Assembly: GCA_963922315.1 (NCBI GenBank)
Contig: CAWUID010000001.1
Location: forward strand, 1-64,000
Reading direction: 5' to 3'
Length of the DNA: 64,000 nucleotides
Source: JAHDBG01 sp963922315
GTDB taxonomy: Bacteria > Pseudomonadota > Gammaproteobacteria > Chromatiales > Chromatiaceae
Part shown: one piece after another, positions 1 through 9,063 of the stretch
Layout: the number at the start of each line of letters is the position of its first letter
Numbering within the stretch: the stretch's first letter is position 1
Translations under genes and position numbers: made by a program
The notes under the pieces: model-generated
Database searches by the model: none
Told to the model about the DNA's origin: nothing
What the model saw: the letters and a program-made list of their open reading frames with translations, nothing else

Positions 1-238
1 GAGGGGTGGGGGTGGATTCACTCTTCATAGGGTACGAGATTATTAGACCACTACACCATCGTTTCTGACAGTATAGTGGTTAACTATTGTCGTATTGCCT
101 GAGCTGGCAGTGGGAAATGACAACGCGGTGACTTTCACTGGTATGCTGTCAGGATCAGGTCATCGGGCACCGGGTTGAGATCAGGATGGTGCTTTCAACC
201 GTAATACCTGAAATGTAGTTGTAACCTGGTGACATATG

Positions 239-270
239 CTCTGACTCGCAAAGTTATTTGCGAGTCAGAG
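239..270 (-). terminator. Perfect 14-bp hairpin after lipB
   Basis: Positions 239-252 and 257-270 are perfect reverse complements around a four-base loop. The hairpin begins six bases past the lipB stop, so it probably ends the dacA-dat-ybeD-lipB transcript or stabilises its 3' end. No clear U-tract follows on the minus strand, so classical Rho-independent termination is uncertain. The remaining bases 1-238 contain no gene I can support. Confidence 0.55.
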
Positions 271-275
271 TGCTG

Positions 276-881
276 CTAGCCCAAGTGGGTTCTGAGTTGG
301 TCGATAAGCTGATGAATAAGTGTGGCTTGGGTGGCTTTAATGCCCTGGTCTTTGGTTTGGGTAACGGTCAGGTGAGGATAGCCACATGGGTTGATCCGGG
401 TGAACGGGCACAGATCCATATCGACGTTCAACGCCAGACCGTGGTAGGTATAGCCGCGTCGCACGCGCAGGCCGAGTGCGGCGATTTTGGCGCCCTCAAC
501 ATACACACCGGGCGCATTGGGGTCTGCGGTGGCGGTGACACCATATTGTGCCAGTAGCTGGATCAGGCTGTGTTCCATCGCGCTGACCAGGGCGCGTACA
601 CCGAGCCCGGTTTCTCGCAGTGACAGCAGCAGGTAGATCACGATCTGGCCCGGGCCGTGATAAGTGATCTGGCCACCACGATCGGTCTGGATGACGGGAA
701 TGCCGCCGGGTTCGAGCAGATGTTCGGCTTTGCCGGCCTGGCCTTGGGTATAGACTGGTGGGTGTTCAACCACCCACAGTTCGGAGGGAGTGTCTGGTGT
801 GCGTTGGTTGGTAAAGTCTTGCATCGCCCGCCAGGTCGCCAGATAGGGGCGCTGTCCGAGGTGGCGTTCGATGAGGGTCAC
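276..881 (-). CDS. lipB: Octanoyltransferase LipB
   Basis: Transfers the octanoyl group from octanoyl-ACP to lipoyl domains of 2-oxoacid dehydrogenases and GcvH, the first step of endogenous lipoate synthesis in the cytoplasm. The 201-residue protein has the family signature RGGQITYHGPGQ at about residues 68-79. The catalytic lysine lies in GAKIAALG (K132) and the catalytic cysteine in INPCGYP (C166), the pair that forms the active-site dyad in this family. Length is normal. The start overlaps the ybeD stop by 4 bp (ATGA), so translation is coupled. The usual next gene, lipA, is not visible downstream within the window. Confidence 0.97.
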   Translation of the reverse strand: MTLIERHLGQRPYLATWRAMQDFTNQRTPDTPSELWVVEHPPVYTQGQAGKAEHLLEPGGIPVIQTDRGGQITYHGPGQIVIYLLLSLRETGLGVRALVSAMEHSLIQLLAQYGVTATADPNAPGVYVEGAKIAALGLRVRRGYTYHGLALNVDMDLCPFTRINPCGYPHLTVTQTKDQGIKATQATLIHQLIDQLRTHLG

Positions 882-1186
882 AGGCGCATCAGAACAGCTG
901 AATCTGCCGTCAGATCTTGGTAGATCGCATCCAATTGAGTATGGCTGTGTGCCTGGATCGTGACGCTGACGGACAGGTAACGTTGGCTGCGGCTGGGCTT
1001 GCAGGTGATCTGTTCCGGCGCAACCGGACCGGTATGGGGTTCCAGCAGACGCATGATATGCGCCGGGAAGGTATCGTCATTGCGTCCCATCGCTTTGATG
1101 GTGTAGTCGCAGGGAAATTGGAAACCAGCTTCTTTCATCGCTTTGATGGTGTAGTCGCAGGGAAATTGGAAACCAGCTTCTTTCAT
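878..1186 (-). CDS. ybeD: YbeD/DUF493 family protein with duplicated N-terminus
   Basis: Small cytoplasmic protein of the YbeD (DUF493) family, an ACT-like fold of unproven function that is habitually encoded beside lipB. The body (FPCDYTIKAMG near the start, YLSVSVTIQA in the middle, ending VLMRL) matches the family, whose usual length is about 87 residues. This copy has 102 residues because the first 16 codons are present twice in tandem. Three in-frame ATGs follow at 16-codon intervals, at 1186, 1138 and 1090. The outermost overlaps the dat stop as ATGA, which favours it as the coupled start. Starting at 1138 restores the normal family length. Which start is used cannot be decided here. 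Confidence 0.9.
   Translation of the reverse strand: MKEAGFQFPCDYTIKAMKEAGFQFPCDYTIKAMGRNDDTFPAHIMRLLEPHTGPVAPEQITCKPSRSQRYLSVSVTIQAHSHTQLDAIYQDLTADSAVLMRL
1088..1186. repeat. 48-bp tandem duplication in ybeD 5' end
   Basis: Two identical 48-bp units (1091-1138 and 1139-1186) follow one another without any mismatch, and three further bases extend the periodicity to 1088. Since 48 is divisible by three, the reading frame is kept. Perfect identity points to a recent slippage or unequal-crossover event, or to an assembly artefact. Confidence 0.95.
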
Positions 1187-2037
1187 CTGTTGTCAGGCTG
1201 GGTTTTTGCCGCTTGATACAAGGTATTGATCTGTTGCCAGACTGGCCCAGGGGTGCCGTCGCCGACAGGTTGCTGGTCGAGACGTGTCACTGGGGCGATC
1301 TCGCGTGTCGAGCTGGTCAGCCAGATTTCGTCAGCCTGTGGCAGTACGTCGATGTGGATGTCGCGTCGGGCACAGGGTATGCCCGCTTCAGCCGCCAGGC
1401 GCAGGATCAGGTTGCGGGTGACGCCTGGCAGGAGGAGTGGATTATCCGGCGAGGTGGTCAGGACGCCATCCAGTATCGCGATCAGATTGCTGGAGGTGCC
1501 TTCGCGCGCAACGCCATCTCGTACCAGGATCGCATCATCTGCGCCTTGTTCGTGGGCAGTTGCCAGTGCGAGCACATTCGGCAGCAGGTTGGTGGTTTTC
1601 AGGTCGCAGTGATGCCAGCGGACATCCGGCTGTGTGATTGTATGCAGGCCATGGGTCTGGATATGTGGATCTGGTGTGTGCAATATTTTGCTGAATGCAA
1701 AAAAGTTTGGTTGTGGCTGCGCCGGTAGTTTATGTGCCCGTTCTGGATAGGCACCACGTGTTACTTGCAAATAGATTGACTGCGCCGGAGCCGGGTTATC
1801 TGCACTCAGGGTGCTGATCACTTGTAACCAATCATCCTGGCTGAGTGGGTTAGTGATATGAATCGCTCGCAGACCCTGTTGCAGGCGTGCCAGGTGGGCT
1901 CTGGCTTGAAATGGTTGTCCGTGATATACCGGAATCACTTCGTAGATGCTGTCACCGAATAACAGCCCACGGTCAGTAAGCGGCAGGTGTGCGTCGGCTT
2001 GATCCAGATAGTTGCCATTCAGGTAAGCTAATGGCAT
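1183..2037 (-). CDS. dat: D-amino-acid aminotransferase (class IV PLP)
   Basis: PLP-dependent class IV aminotransferase of 284 residues that interconverts D-alanine and D-glutamate with their 2-oxoacids, supplying D-amino acids for peptidoglycan. The PLP lysine is in CDLKTTNLLPN (K147). The conserved glutamate is in REGTSSNL (E179), and the fold-type IV start YLNGNYLDQADAHLPLTDRG is present. Its place between dacA and ybeD-lipB matches the common gammaproteobacterial order and favours the D-amino-acid enzyme over IlvE or 4-amino-4-deoxychorismate lyase. A separate IlvE lies at 57.3-58.3 kb. The gap to dacA is 3 bp and the overlap with ybeD is 4 bp. Confidence 0.9.
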   Translation of the reverse strand: MPLAYLNGNYLDQADAHLPLTDRGLLFGDSIYEVIPVYHGQPFQARAHLARLQQGLRAIHITNPLSQDDWLQVISTLSADNPAPAQSIYLQVTRGAYPERAHKLPAQPQPNFFAFSKILHTPDPHIQTHGLHTITQPDVRWHHCDLKTTNLLPNVLALATAHEQGADDAILVRDGVAREGTSSNLIAILDGVLTTSPDNPLLLPGVTRNLILRLAAEAGIPCARRDIHIDVLPQADEIWLTSSTREIAPVTRLDQQPVGDGTPGPVWQQINTLYQAAKTQPDNR

Positions 2038-2040
2038 AAG

Positions 2041-3210
2041 TTACTCCAGTAGTTGCAGGGTTCGGTCTATCGCTTGACGCCACAGGTTGCCTGCGGGTAG
2101 ATCCTGCAGAGCGATCAGTGGGATAGTTTTCAGGGTTTGTTCTGCAAGTGTGAGGGTCAAGGTACCCAGGAACTGGCCTTTTTGGATTGGGGCGTGTAGC
2201 GGAGCGCCCATCGTGATCTGAGATTGCAGTTGGTCATATTGTCCGCGTGGAATAGTGACACTGACTGTATGTGCCGGACCAACTGGTATCTGTTCAGTGG
2301 TGCCGTACCAGGCGCGAGATTGGTGAACGGTTTGTTCTGCGGTGTATACCTGATGGGTGCGATAAAACCGATAGCCGTGGTTGAGCAGTGCCTGACTTTC
2401 TTTCAGGCGTTGTGCTTTGCTATCTGCGTCGAGGATGACGGAGATCAGACGCATGCCGTCTCGTTCAGCCGCAGCGATCAGACAATACCCGGCGGCCTGA
2501 GTATGCCCGGTTTTTACGCCATCAACGCTGGCATCGCGCCATAACAGGGTGTTGCGGTTGCGTTGACTGATGTTGTTGTAAGTGTAGGTTTTTTCAGCAT
2601 ATAGCGCATATTGTTCCGGGTAGTGTTGAATGGTGGCATCAGTGATACGGGCCAGATCGCGGGCAGTGCTGTAATGATTGTCGTCCGGTAGCCCGGTTGC
2701 ATTCATAAAGTGTGTATTCTGCAAGCCGAGCTGTTGTGCCTGGTTATTCATCATGCGGGCAAAATTTGCTTCATCTCCGGCGATGTGTTCGGCTAGGGCG
2801 ACGGCAGCATCGTTGCCGGACTGTACCACCAGGCCGCGCAACAAATCCTGCACACTAACCTGGCTGTTCACTTCGATGAACATGCGTGAGCCGGGCGTAC
2901 GCCAGGCCTTTTTGCTGACGTGCACCAGATCATCCGGTTTAAGACTACCCTGCTGTATGGATTGAAAAACCAGGTAAGCCGTCATGATTTTGGTCAGGCT
3001 GGCTGGAGGGAGACGTTGATCTGGATTGTGGCTGATAAGTATCTGGCCGCTCTGCGGTGCCAGCAGCAGGTAGCTACCGGCCTTCAGTTTGGGGGGCAGA
3101 GGCAGCGGATTTGCTGGTGCGGCTGTGCTGAGCAGGATAGTGATCAGCAACAACCAACTAGTCAACATAGCACTGTAGCGGGCGTGGGCGTTATCGCGGC
3201 GGGTCAGCAT
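2041..3210 (-). CDS. dacA: D-alanyl-D-alanine carboxypeptidase (PBP5/6 type)
   Basis: Periplasmic low-molecular-weight penicillin-binding protein that trims the terminal D-Ala of pentapeptide stems. All three active-site motifs are visible: SLTK (S71-K74), SGN (131-133) and KTG (233-235, in VDGVKTGHTQAAGYC). A hydrophobic export segment lies at residues 16-31. The C-terminal 100 or so residues match the beta-sandwich PBP5 domain and end in an amphipathic stretch suited to membrane association. The first Met gives a positively charged n-region (RR) before the signal core, so I keep it, although Met15 is possible. It is the first gene of the dacA-dat-ybeD-lipB unit. Confidence 0.95.
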   Translation of the reverse strand: MLTRRDNAHARYSAMLTSWLLLITILLSTAAPANPLPLPPKLKAGSYLLLAPQSGQILISHNPDQRLPPASLTKIMTAYLVFQSIQQGSLKPDDLVHVSKKAWRTPGSRMFIEVNSQVSVQDLLRGLVVQSGNDAAVALAEHIAGDEANFARMMNNQAQQLGLQNTHFMNATGLPDDNHYSTARDLARITDATIQHYPEQYALYAEKTYTYNNISQRNRNTLLWRDASVDGVKTGHTQAAGYCLIAAAERDGMRLISVILDADSKAQRLKESQALLNHGYRFYRTHQVYTAEQTVHQSRAWYGTTEQIPVGPAHTVSVTIPRGQYDQLQSQITMGAPLHAPIQKGQFLGTLTLTLAEQTLKTIPLIALQDLPAGNLWRQAIDRTLQLLE

Positions 3211-3255
3211 AATGAGTTGGTGTAACAGTGTATTGGATATGTGAGGAAGTGCTTG

Positions 3256-3753
3256 TTATGCAATAACAGACACGGGTGTGCCTTCATCTACCTGATCGAA
3301 CAGCGTGATGATGTCTCGGTTGCGCATCCGGATGCAGCCGTGTGATTTGGGTATGCCCATTGGCTCTGTGTCGGGTGTGCCGTGAATATAGATATAACGC
3401 GCCAATGTGTCTTGCGTACCGCCCTGATTGTGTCCTGGCTCACAACCGGCCAGCCACAGGATGCGGGTGAGGATCCAGTCGCGTTCGGGATGGCGTGCCG
3501 CCAGGGCAGCTGAGTAGCGTTCAGCTTGTCTGATGCGTCCGGTAAACACGGTGTTCACCGGGCAGCCGGCACCGATTTTGCGGTGTATTACATGGCGGCC
3601 AGTTGGGGTGCAGCCGGATTCGGCCTGTTGTCCGGCGCCATGACGTGCAGTGGACACCGGAAACTGGTATCGTACCTGATGTTTTTGTTGCAGAATCAGG
3701 CGTTGTACAGACAAGCTGATGATCAGTTGTCTGTCGGGATCAGAAGTTTGCAT
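3256..3753 (-). CDS. L,D-transpeptidase (YkuD domain)
   Basis: YkuD-fold L,D-transpeptidase of 165 residues. The active-site block has H124 in YIHGTPDTE and H138/C140 in SHGCIRMRN; the cysteine is the acyl-enzyme nucleophile in this family. Such enzymes crosslink peptidoglycan via 3-3 bonds or anchor lipoproteins to it. No signal peptide is evident, so either the start is misplaced or this is one of the short forms annotated as putatively cytoplasmic. The gene is divergent from the RND adaptor, with about 40 bp between the starts. Confidence 0.88.
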   Translation of the reverse strand: MQTSDPDRQLIISLSVQRLILQQKHQVRYQFPVSTARHGAGQQAESGCTPTGRHVIHRKIGAGCPVNTVFTGRIRQAERYSAALAARHPERDWILTRILWLAGCEPGHNQGGTQDTLARYIYIHGTPDTEPMGIPKSHGCIRMRNRDIITLFDQVDEGTPVSVIA

Positions 3754-3793
3754 CGTATCAGGTTGTGACTGTTTCGGTAGAGGATATTGTGAC

Positions 3794-4798
3794 GTGAGTA
3801 TTCGGTTGTGGGGGTTGGTCTGTCTGGGGGTTATCGGTTCGGTACAAGCGGCGGTGCCGGTGAGTACGGCAGTCCTGGGCGAGTTGGTGACGCCGCAGGT
3901 GTTTAGTGCACCAGCGCAGGTGAAGCCGCTGAACCGACCACAGGTGGCCGCTGAGGTCAGTGGTCAGATCCTGCGCCTGCTGGTACAGGTTGGCGAGGTG
4001 GTGGCCGCAGATGCGGTTCTGGTCGAGCTGGATTGCCGGACGCATCAGGCCCAGGTGCAGGCTGCCGGAGCGGCGTTGCAGCGAGCGCAGGCGCAGTTGC
4101 GTTTTGCACGGTCGCAGTTACAGCGGGCGCAGAATCTGCGGCGTAAGGGCAGTGTCAGCAACGAGGTTCTGGAACAGCGGCGGCTGGCGGTGAATACCGC
4201 CAGTGCCGATGTGCAGGCGCAACAGGTGCAGCAGGATCTGGCTCAATTGTCGGTGCAGCATTGTCAGATCAGGGCACCGTTCGCAGCGCTGGTCAGCCAG
4301 CGGTTGGGCAGTGTCGGTGGCTATGCGACGCCGGGTACGCCGTTGCTGGAACTGGTGCAGCTCGACCAGCGCGAAGTGCGGGCTGAGTTACGCCCGAGTG
4401 CGGTCGCAGCCCTGCGCGCCGGACAGGCGATGCGGTTTCGTTATCAGGAGCAGGACTATCCGGTGCAGTTGCGAACCTTGTTGCCGCTGGTGGATGAGCG
4501 TACCCGTACCCGCGAGGCGCGGCTGCTGTTCAGTACGGCGGAACGAGTTGCGGATATCGGAGCGGCTGGTCGCCTTATCTGGCACAGTACTCAGCCGGTA
4601 CTGGCGGCGCATTATCTGGTGCGGCGTGACGGACAGCTGGGTATTTTTGTCGCTCAGCAGGGTCAGGCGCGTTTTATCGCACTGGCACAGGCACAGGAGG
4701 GTCAGCCGGTCGTGGTGGATTTGCCGCCTGAGACGGTATTGATTGTGGCAGGCCGACAGCGGTTACAGGATGGTGACACGATTCAGGTGACCCCATGA
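3794..4798 (+). CDS. RND efflux periplasmic adaptor (membrane fusion protein)
   Basis: HlyD/AcrA-type adaptor linking an inner-membrane RND pump to an outer-membrane channel. I choose the GTG at 3794 because AGAGGA lies about nine bases upstream and the product then opens with a signal peptide (SIRLWGLVCLGVIGSVQAA). The protein has a biotinyl-lipoyl half-motif (VSGQILRLLVQVGEVVAADAVLVELD), a coiled-coil hairpin rich in Q, A and R, the second lipoyl half (IRAPFAALVSQRLGSVGGYATPG) and beta-barrel strands. The stop overlaps the ATG of the pump gene by 4 bp, so the two are co-translated. Substrate cannot be inferred, and no TolC-like gene is nearby. Confidence 0.9.
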   Translation: MSIRLWGLVCLGVIGSVQAAVPVSTAVLGELVTPQVFSAPAQVKPLNRPQVAAEVSGQILRLLVQVGEVVAADAVLVELDCRTHQAQVQAAGAALQRAQAQLRFARSQLQRAQNLRRKGSVSNEVLEQRRLAVNTASADVQAQQVQQDLAQLSVQHCQIRAPFAALVSQRLGSVGGYATPGTPLLELVQLDQREVRAELRPSAVAALRAGQAMRFRYQEQDYPVQLRTLLPLVDERTRTREARLLFSTAERVADIGAAGRLIWHSTQPVLAAHYLVRRDGQLGIFVAQQGQARFIALAQAQEGQPVVVDLPPETVLIVAGRQRLQDGDTIQVTP

Positions 4799-7700
4799 GT
4801 GCTTTTCTGCAGGTCTTATATCGTAATCATGTCCTGGCAAATCTGACATTTATTCTGGTACTGGTGATCGGTTTGTTATCGTATCACCAGTTGCCGCGTC
4901 AGCAGGATCCGACGATCAATTTTAACTGGATTGTGATCACTACGGTATTGCCGGGCGCGAGTGCGCTGGATGTCGAAAAACAAGTGACTGATCCGCTGGA
5001 AGATGCGATTGAGCAGATTGCGGATATCAAGTTCATCACCTCAAATTCGCGCACCAGCGTGTCCAGTATCCTGGTGCGTTTTCAGGATATTGATCAACGT
5101 ACTTTTGACAAACGAATCTCGGATCTGCGGCGCGGTATTCAGAATCGTGAAGATGAATTGCCGGAGGCAGCCACTGATCCGCAGATTCTGGAGATTACCA
5201 GTGCGAATGCGTTTCCGGCGGCGACAGTCGCGATTGTCGGGCAGGCGCTGGATGAAGATCTGCGGCGCCAGGCAAAGAACATCAAAGAAGAAATTGAGCG
5301 CCTGAAGGGGGTGGATCGGGTAGATCCGATCGGCCTGCCGGAGCCGGAATTGCAGGTGTTATTTGCGCCGGAAGAACTGGAAAGACTGCGCCTGACACCC
5401 GGGCAGATTGCAGATACGGTGCGGGCTTTTTTTCAGGATATCGCCGCGGGTGATGTACGCCTCGGCGAGCAGGACTGGCTGGTACGGCTGGTCGGCTCGA
5501 ATGCGGAACCGGCCTATCTGGCCTCGCGCCCGATTGTGGGTGCAGACAGTGAGATCACCCTGGGCCAGGTGGCGCAGGTGCAGCGCGGGCGTAGTGAACC
5601 GAGTCAGTTGACGCAATATCAGGGCCGCCCGGCAGTGCTGCTCGGTATCATGAAAAAGGCGAATGCGAACACACTGGATCTGGTCGAACGGATTAACGCC
5701 TATCTGGCGGCACGCGGGCCGCTGTCGGCCAGCACAGGTATTGAGCTGGTACTGATTGATGATCAGACACTGATTACCCGCAATGCGATTGATCTGATGC
5801 AGACCAATGCCCTGATCGGGTTGTTACTAGTATTGCTGGTTGCCTGGTTGTTTCTCGGCACCCGCATTGCGTTGCTGACCGCGATCGGGATTCCGTTTAT
5901 TCTGGCCGGCACCTTCTGGATTCTGTCGCTGACCGGCGAGACGCTGAATGTGATGGTGTTGCTCGGCGTGGTGATTGTGCTGGGGATGCTGGTGGACGAT
6001 GCCGTAGTGGTGGTTGAGGCGATTTATTACCGGCTGCAACGTGGCATGGATGCGCTCAGTGCCAGCCTGGCAGCGTTGCGTGAAGTCGCCGCACCAGTGA
6101 CTGCTGCCGTACTTACCACCATGGCGGCATTCGGCCCGCTGATCATCCTGCCCGGCATCCTGGGTGATTTTATGCGGGTTGTGCCATTGGTGGTGGTGAC
6201 CGGTCTGGCGATCTCGCTGATCGAGTCCTTCTGGATGTTGCCAGCGCATGTGATTGGCGCAAAGGTCAACTTTCGCCAGCCTTCCCGGGTGCAGCAATTA
6301 CGCGAGCGGCTTACCCGGGCGATTCAGATTCGGTATGTGCGTCTACTGATCAAAGTATTGCGCCACAAGATTTTAACCCTGACCCTGGTTTTTGCGGTGT
6401 TTGTCACGGCGATTGCAGGTTTTGCCAACGGTTGGGTACAGGTCAATTTTTTTGCGGCGGATACGATCCGGCTATTTTATGTAAACGTTGAAATGCCGCC
6501 GGAAACGCCGCTGGAGAATACCCTGGCGAAGGTTGAGCAGATCGAAGCTGTGGTGCAGCGCAGTCTGCGACCGGGTGAAGCGCGAGCCGTTGTCAGCTAT
6601 GCCGGGAACATGTTTACCGAAACAGCCCCGCGTCTGGGCGACCATGTAGGTCAGATCATGGTCGGCTTGAATCCGAAAACTCCGGAACTGCGGACTGTGC
6701 AGGCGATGACGGAAGATATGCGTCAGGCAGTGGAATCCGTGCCCGGGCCATTGCGGGTCTCCTTCCTGCGGTTGGCTGGAGGGCCACCAACTGCGAAGCC
6801 GATCAGCATTAAAGTCCGGGGTGATGAATATGCTGAAATCCGTGCCGCAGCGGATCGGTTACAAGCGATATTGCGCACGATGCCGGACATTATCGACGTA
6901 GAGGATGATGCCAGCAAAGGGCGCAGTGAGCTGGTGTTGCGGCTGGATGCAGAAGCAATCCATCAGGCCGGGCTGAACCCGCTGGAGATCAATCGCACAT
7001 TACAGCTGCTGGTTGACGGGCTGATCGTCAGCGAAATGCGGCATGATGGCGAAAAGCTGGAAGTGCGGGTGCGTGGCGACCAGCCACCGTTGCAGGATAT
7101 TGCCGGGTTGCTGGATTATCAGATCCCTCTGCCACAAGGAGGCAGTGTTGCGTTACACACGTTGGTGGAAGCCACCCGCGAGCCGGGGCTGGGTAACATT
7201 CGTCATCATAACTTCCGCCGTGCGATTACAGTGGAAGCCGACCTGGCAGAAGGCGGCCTGGATACCCGCACTGCGAACGCACAGATCATGACAGCCTGGC
7301 AAGCGGAGCAAGCAGATTATCCGGATATTAATCTCGACTTCAGTGGAGAGCTGGACGATATCGAAGAAAGCCTGGACAGCATGCTGATTCTGTTCATCGC
7401 CGGGTTGGGCGTGATGTATGCGATTCTGGGCACCCAGTTCCGCAGCTATTTTCAGCCACTGATTATTCTGTCGACCGTGATGATGGCATTTACCGGCGTT
7501 ACCTACGGCTTGCTGGTTTCGCAGAATCCACTCAGCTTGTATACCCTGTACGGCGTCGTGGCCCTGGCCGGGATCGCCGTGAATGCAGCGATTGTGCTGA
7601 TCTCTGCCGGCAATGCGCGCCTGCGCAGCGGCATGAGCCTGATACATGCCACCTTATATGCCGCACGGCGGCGGGTGATCCCGATTCTGATCACCTCCCT

Positions 7701-7884
7701 GACCACGATCGCCGGACTGTTCTCGCTTGCCACCGGATTGGGTGGCAAATCGCTGATCTGGGGCCCGGTGGCAACCGCTATCACCTGGGGGCTGGCGTTT
7801 TCAACTGTGCTTACCCTGATCGTGATACCAGTGCTGTATCACTTATTCATGCGTCGTAGCCACCTGCTAAGGCCGCACAGGTGA
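4795..7884 (+). CDS. RND efflux transporter, inner-membrane pump
   Basis: Proton-driven RND permease of 1029 residues, the usual length of AcrB/MdtB-like pumps. It has an N-terminal membrane helix, two large periplasmic loops and two bundles of helices. The proton-relay aspartates are in LGMLVDDAVVVVE within the fourth helix. The start QVLYRNHVLANLTFILVLVIG and the PRQQDPTINFNW segment resemble heavy-metal/hydrophobe pumps of the MMPL/RND group lacking strict drug specificity. It forms an operon with the adaptor. The last 18 bp overlap the convergent FimV-like gene. Confidence 0.93.
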   Translation: MSAFLQVLYRNHVLANLTFILVLVIGLLSYHQLPRQQDPTINFNWIVITTVLPGASALDVEKQVTDPLEDAIEQIADIKFITSNSRTSVSSILVRFQDIDQRTFDKRISDLRRGIQNREDELPEAATDPQILEITSANAFPAATVAIVGQALDEDLRRQAKNIKEEIERLKGVDRVDPIGLPEPELQVLFAPEELERLRLTPGQIADTVRAFFQDIAAGDVRLGEQDWLVRLVGSNAEPAYLASRPIVGADSEITLGQVAQVQRGRSEPSQLTQYQGRPAVLLGIMKKANANTLDLVERINAYLAARGPLSASTGIELVLIDDQTLITRNAIDLMQTNALIGLLLVLLVAWLFLGTRIALLTAIGIPFILAGTFWILSLTGETLNVMVLLGVVIVLGMLVDDAVVVVEAIYYRLQRGMDALSASLAALREVAAPVTAAVLTTMAAFGPLIILPGILGDFMRVVPLVVVTGLAISLIESFWMLPAHVIGAKVNFRQPSRVQQLRERLTRAIQIRYVRLLIKVLRHKILTLTLVFAVFVTAIAGFANGWVQVNFFAADTIRLFYVNVEMPPETPLENTLAKVEQIEAVVQRSLRPGEARAVVSYAGNMFTETAPRLGDHVGQIMVGLNPKTPELRTVQAMTEDMRQAVESVPGPLRVSFLRLAGGPPTAKPISIKVRGDEYAEIRAAADRLQAILRTMPDIIDVEDDASKGRSELVLRLDAEAIHQAGLNPLEINRTLQLLVDGLIVSEMRHDGEKLEVRVRGDQPPLQDIAGLLDYQIPLPQGGSVALHTLVEATREPGLGNIRHHNFRRAITVEADLAEGGLDTRTANAQIMTAWQAEQADYPDINLDFSGELDDIEESLDSMLILFIAGLGVMYAILGTQFRSYFQPLIILSTVMMAFTGVTYGLLVSQNPLSLYTLYGVVALAGIAVNAAIVLISAGNARLRSGMSLIHATLYAARRRVIPILITSLTTIAGLFSLATGLGGKSLIWGPVATAITWGLAFSTVLTLIVIPVLYHLFMRRSHLLRPHR

Positions 7885-8676
7885 AACCGGTTCGGTGTCA
7901 GGATATTCCTCGACCTGAATACCGGCAATCTGATGCGTGTTTTCCATGGATGTATTCGGTGGCGCTAATGTCAGCGTATTTTCTGCAGGCACCTCAGCGA
8001 TCAGGGCTTCATTTTGTTCTGATGACACTAGCCAGGCGGGTTGTGTGCGGGCAGGTACGGGAATCGGGGTGAGTGTTGCAGAAGCCGCAAAAGCAGCTGG
8101 ATAGGGGCGTTCTTGTGTTCGTCTGCGCCATATGATGAGGCTGAACAACAGCACCAGACAGCAGGTAATGCCACTTATCCAGAATATCCAGGGCAGCAAC
8201 AAAGGTTGATCGGTGGGTGATGAATTGGCTTGTGCCGGAACAGGCATGGAGAGAGACGGGGCCGGGTTGGGTACAGGGGGAACGGGTAATGGAGCAGGGT
8301 CTGGTTGAGACTCCTGCAACTGTACAGCTGCTTCAGCCGGGCTGATGCGGCGGATATCAGCCAGAGGAGGAATCCGCAAGACAGTATCAGCCAGTAGCTG
8401 ATGGATGTCACCATCGACAAAGGCGTGTGGGTTTGCCTGTTGCAGTGCGACCGCCATCTGCGCTGTACTGACATCCGGCGGGCATAGTCTGGTGGCGATC
8501 CGCCAGAGCGTTTCGTTAGCTTGCACCGGGCCGTAGCGTTGCTCAGCATCAGGTGCGGCTATGACACTTTGTGCGGACAGCAGCAGCCAGATACAGCAGG
8601 CGACACAGTGAATGGTTTTGTAAACCCTGGTATCAATGGCTGCCAAAAAAGATAGCTTCGACTTGCTGAAATTCAC
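7867..8676 (-). CDS. FimV-like LysM protein, membrane-anchored
   Basis: 269-residue protein with a signal/anchor helix at about residues 22-41. A FimV N-terminal LysM-like stretch (YGPVQANETLWRIATRL, with LQQANPHAF and ADTVLRIPPLADI) follows, then a proline-rich linker, a second membrane helix (LPWIFWISGITCCLVLLFSLIIW) and a charged cytoplasmic tail. FimV proteins are much longer polar scaffolds controlling type IV pilus assembly and polarity. This one keeps the peptidoglycan-binding and membrane parts but lacks the TPR tail, so it is a short paralogue or a truncated form. Function beyond cell-wall binding is inferred. Its 3' end overlaps the RND gene tail-to-tail. Confidence 0.75.
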   Translation of the reverse strand: MNFSKSKLSFLAAIDTRVYKTIHCVACCIWLLLSAQSVIAAPDAEQRYGPVQANETLWRIATRLCPPDVSTAQMAVALQQANPHAFVDGDIHQLLADTVLRIPPLADIRRISPAEAAVQLQESQPDPAPLPVPPVPNPAPSLSMPVPAQANSSPTDQPLLLPWIFWISGITCCLVLLFSLIIWRRRTQERPYPAAFAASATLTPIPVPARTQPAWLVSSEQNEALIAEVPAENTLTLAPPNTSMENTHQIAGIQVEEYPDTEPVSPVRP

Positions 8677-9063
8677 ATAGTATTCTCAGACAGAATGGTC
8701 AGTATATTAATACTAAAGTACAACCTGAGAACAGTGATTATGCAGAAATCCACTACTACTCCCTATTCGACTTCGCCGGTGAATCTGTTTATCGGGTTAC
8801 CACCAAGTGCGAAGATTATGGCGTTGTTCCTCAGTACACGCATAACTTACAGGTCGGCGATAAGTTTGCAGTGCATGCCCCTACGGACATTTCTACTCTG
8901 GACGAGTCTGTGGAAAGCCATATGTATGTATCTTTACGGTCCTCCGCCATTTATGAAGTCGGTGTGTCAGGCTTCACACATCATTGGGTTTGCTGAAGAT
9001 GCCATACATTACGAAGTATCTGGCCCGAATGCATCATTGCAGGCGCTTGTTGCGGTCAGATGA
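8670..9063 (+). pseudogene. 5'-truncated, frameshifted gene remnant
   Basis: From 8670 a frame stays open to a TGA at 8994 and encodes a globular-looking sequence (for example YYSLFDFAGESVYRVTT and DKFAVHAPTDISTLDESV). It has no ATG, GTG or TTG near its beginning. Just before the TGA the protein-like signal jumps to another frame and continues as AEDAIHYEVSGPNASLQALV to a stop at 9063. A single-base shift near 8990 would join the two. The 5' part appears lost where the FimV-like gene begins. I do not recognise the family. A sequencing error could explain the frameshift but not the missing start. Confidence 0.45.

Noticed and set aside
1..28. Minus-strand ATG at 28 followed by nine open codons (MKSESTPTP), possibly the start of lipA
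   Set aside because: Too short to judge, no ribosome-binding site, and no lipA motif inside the window.
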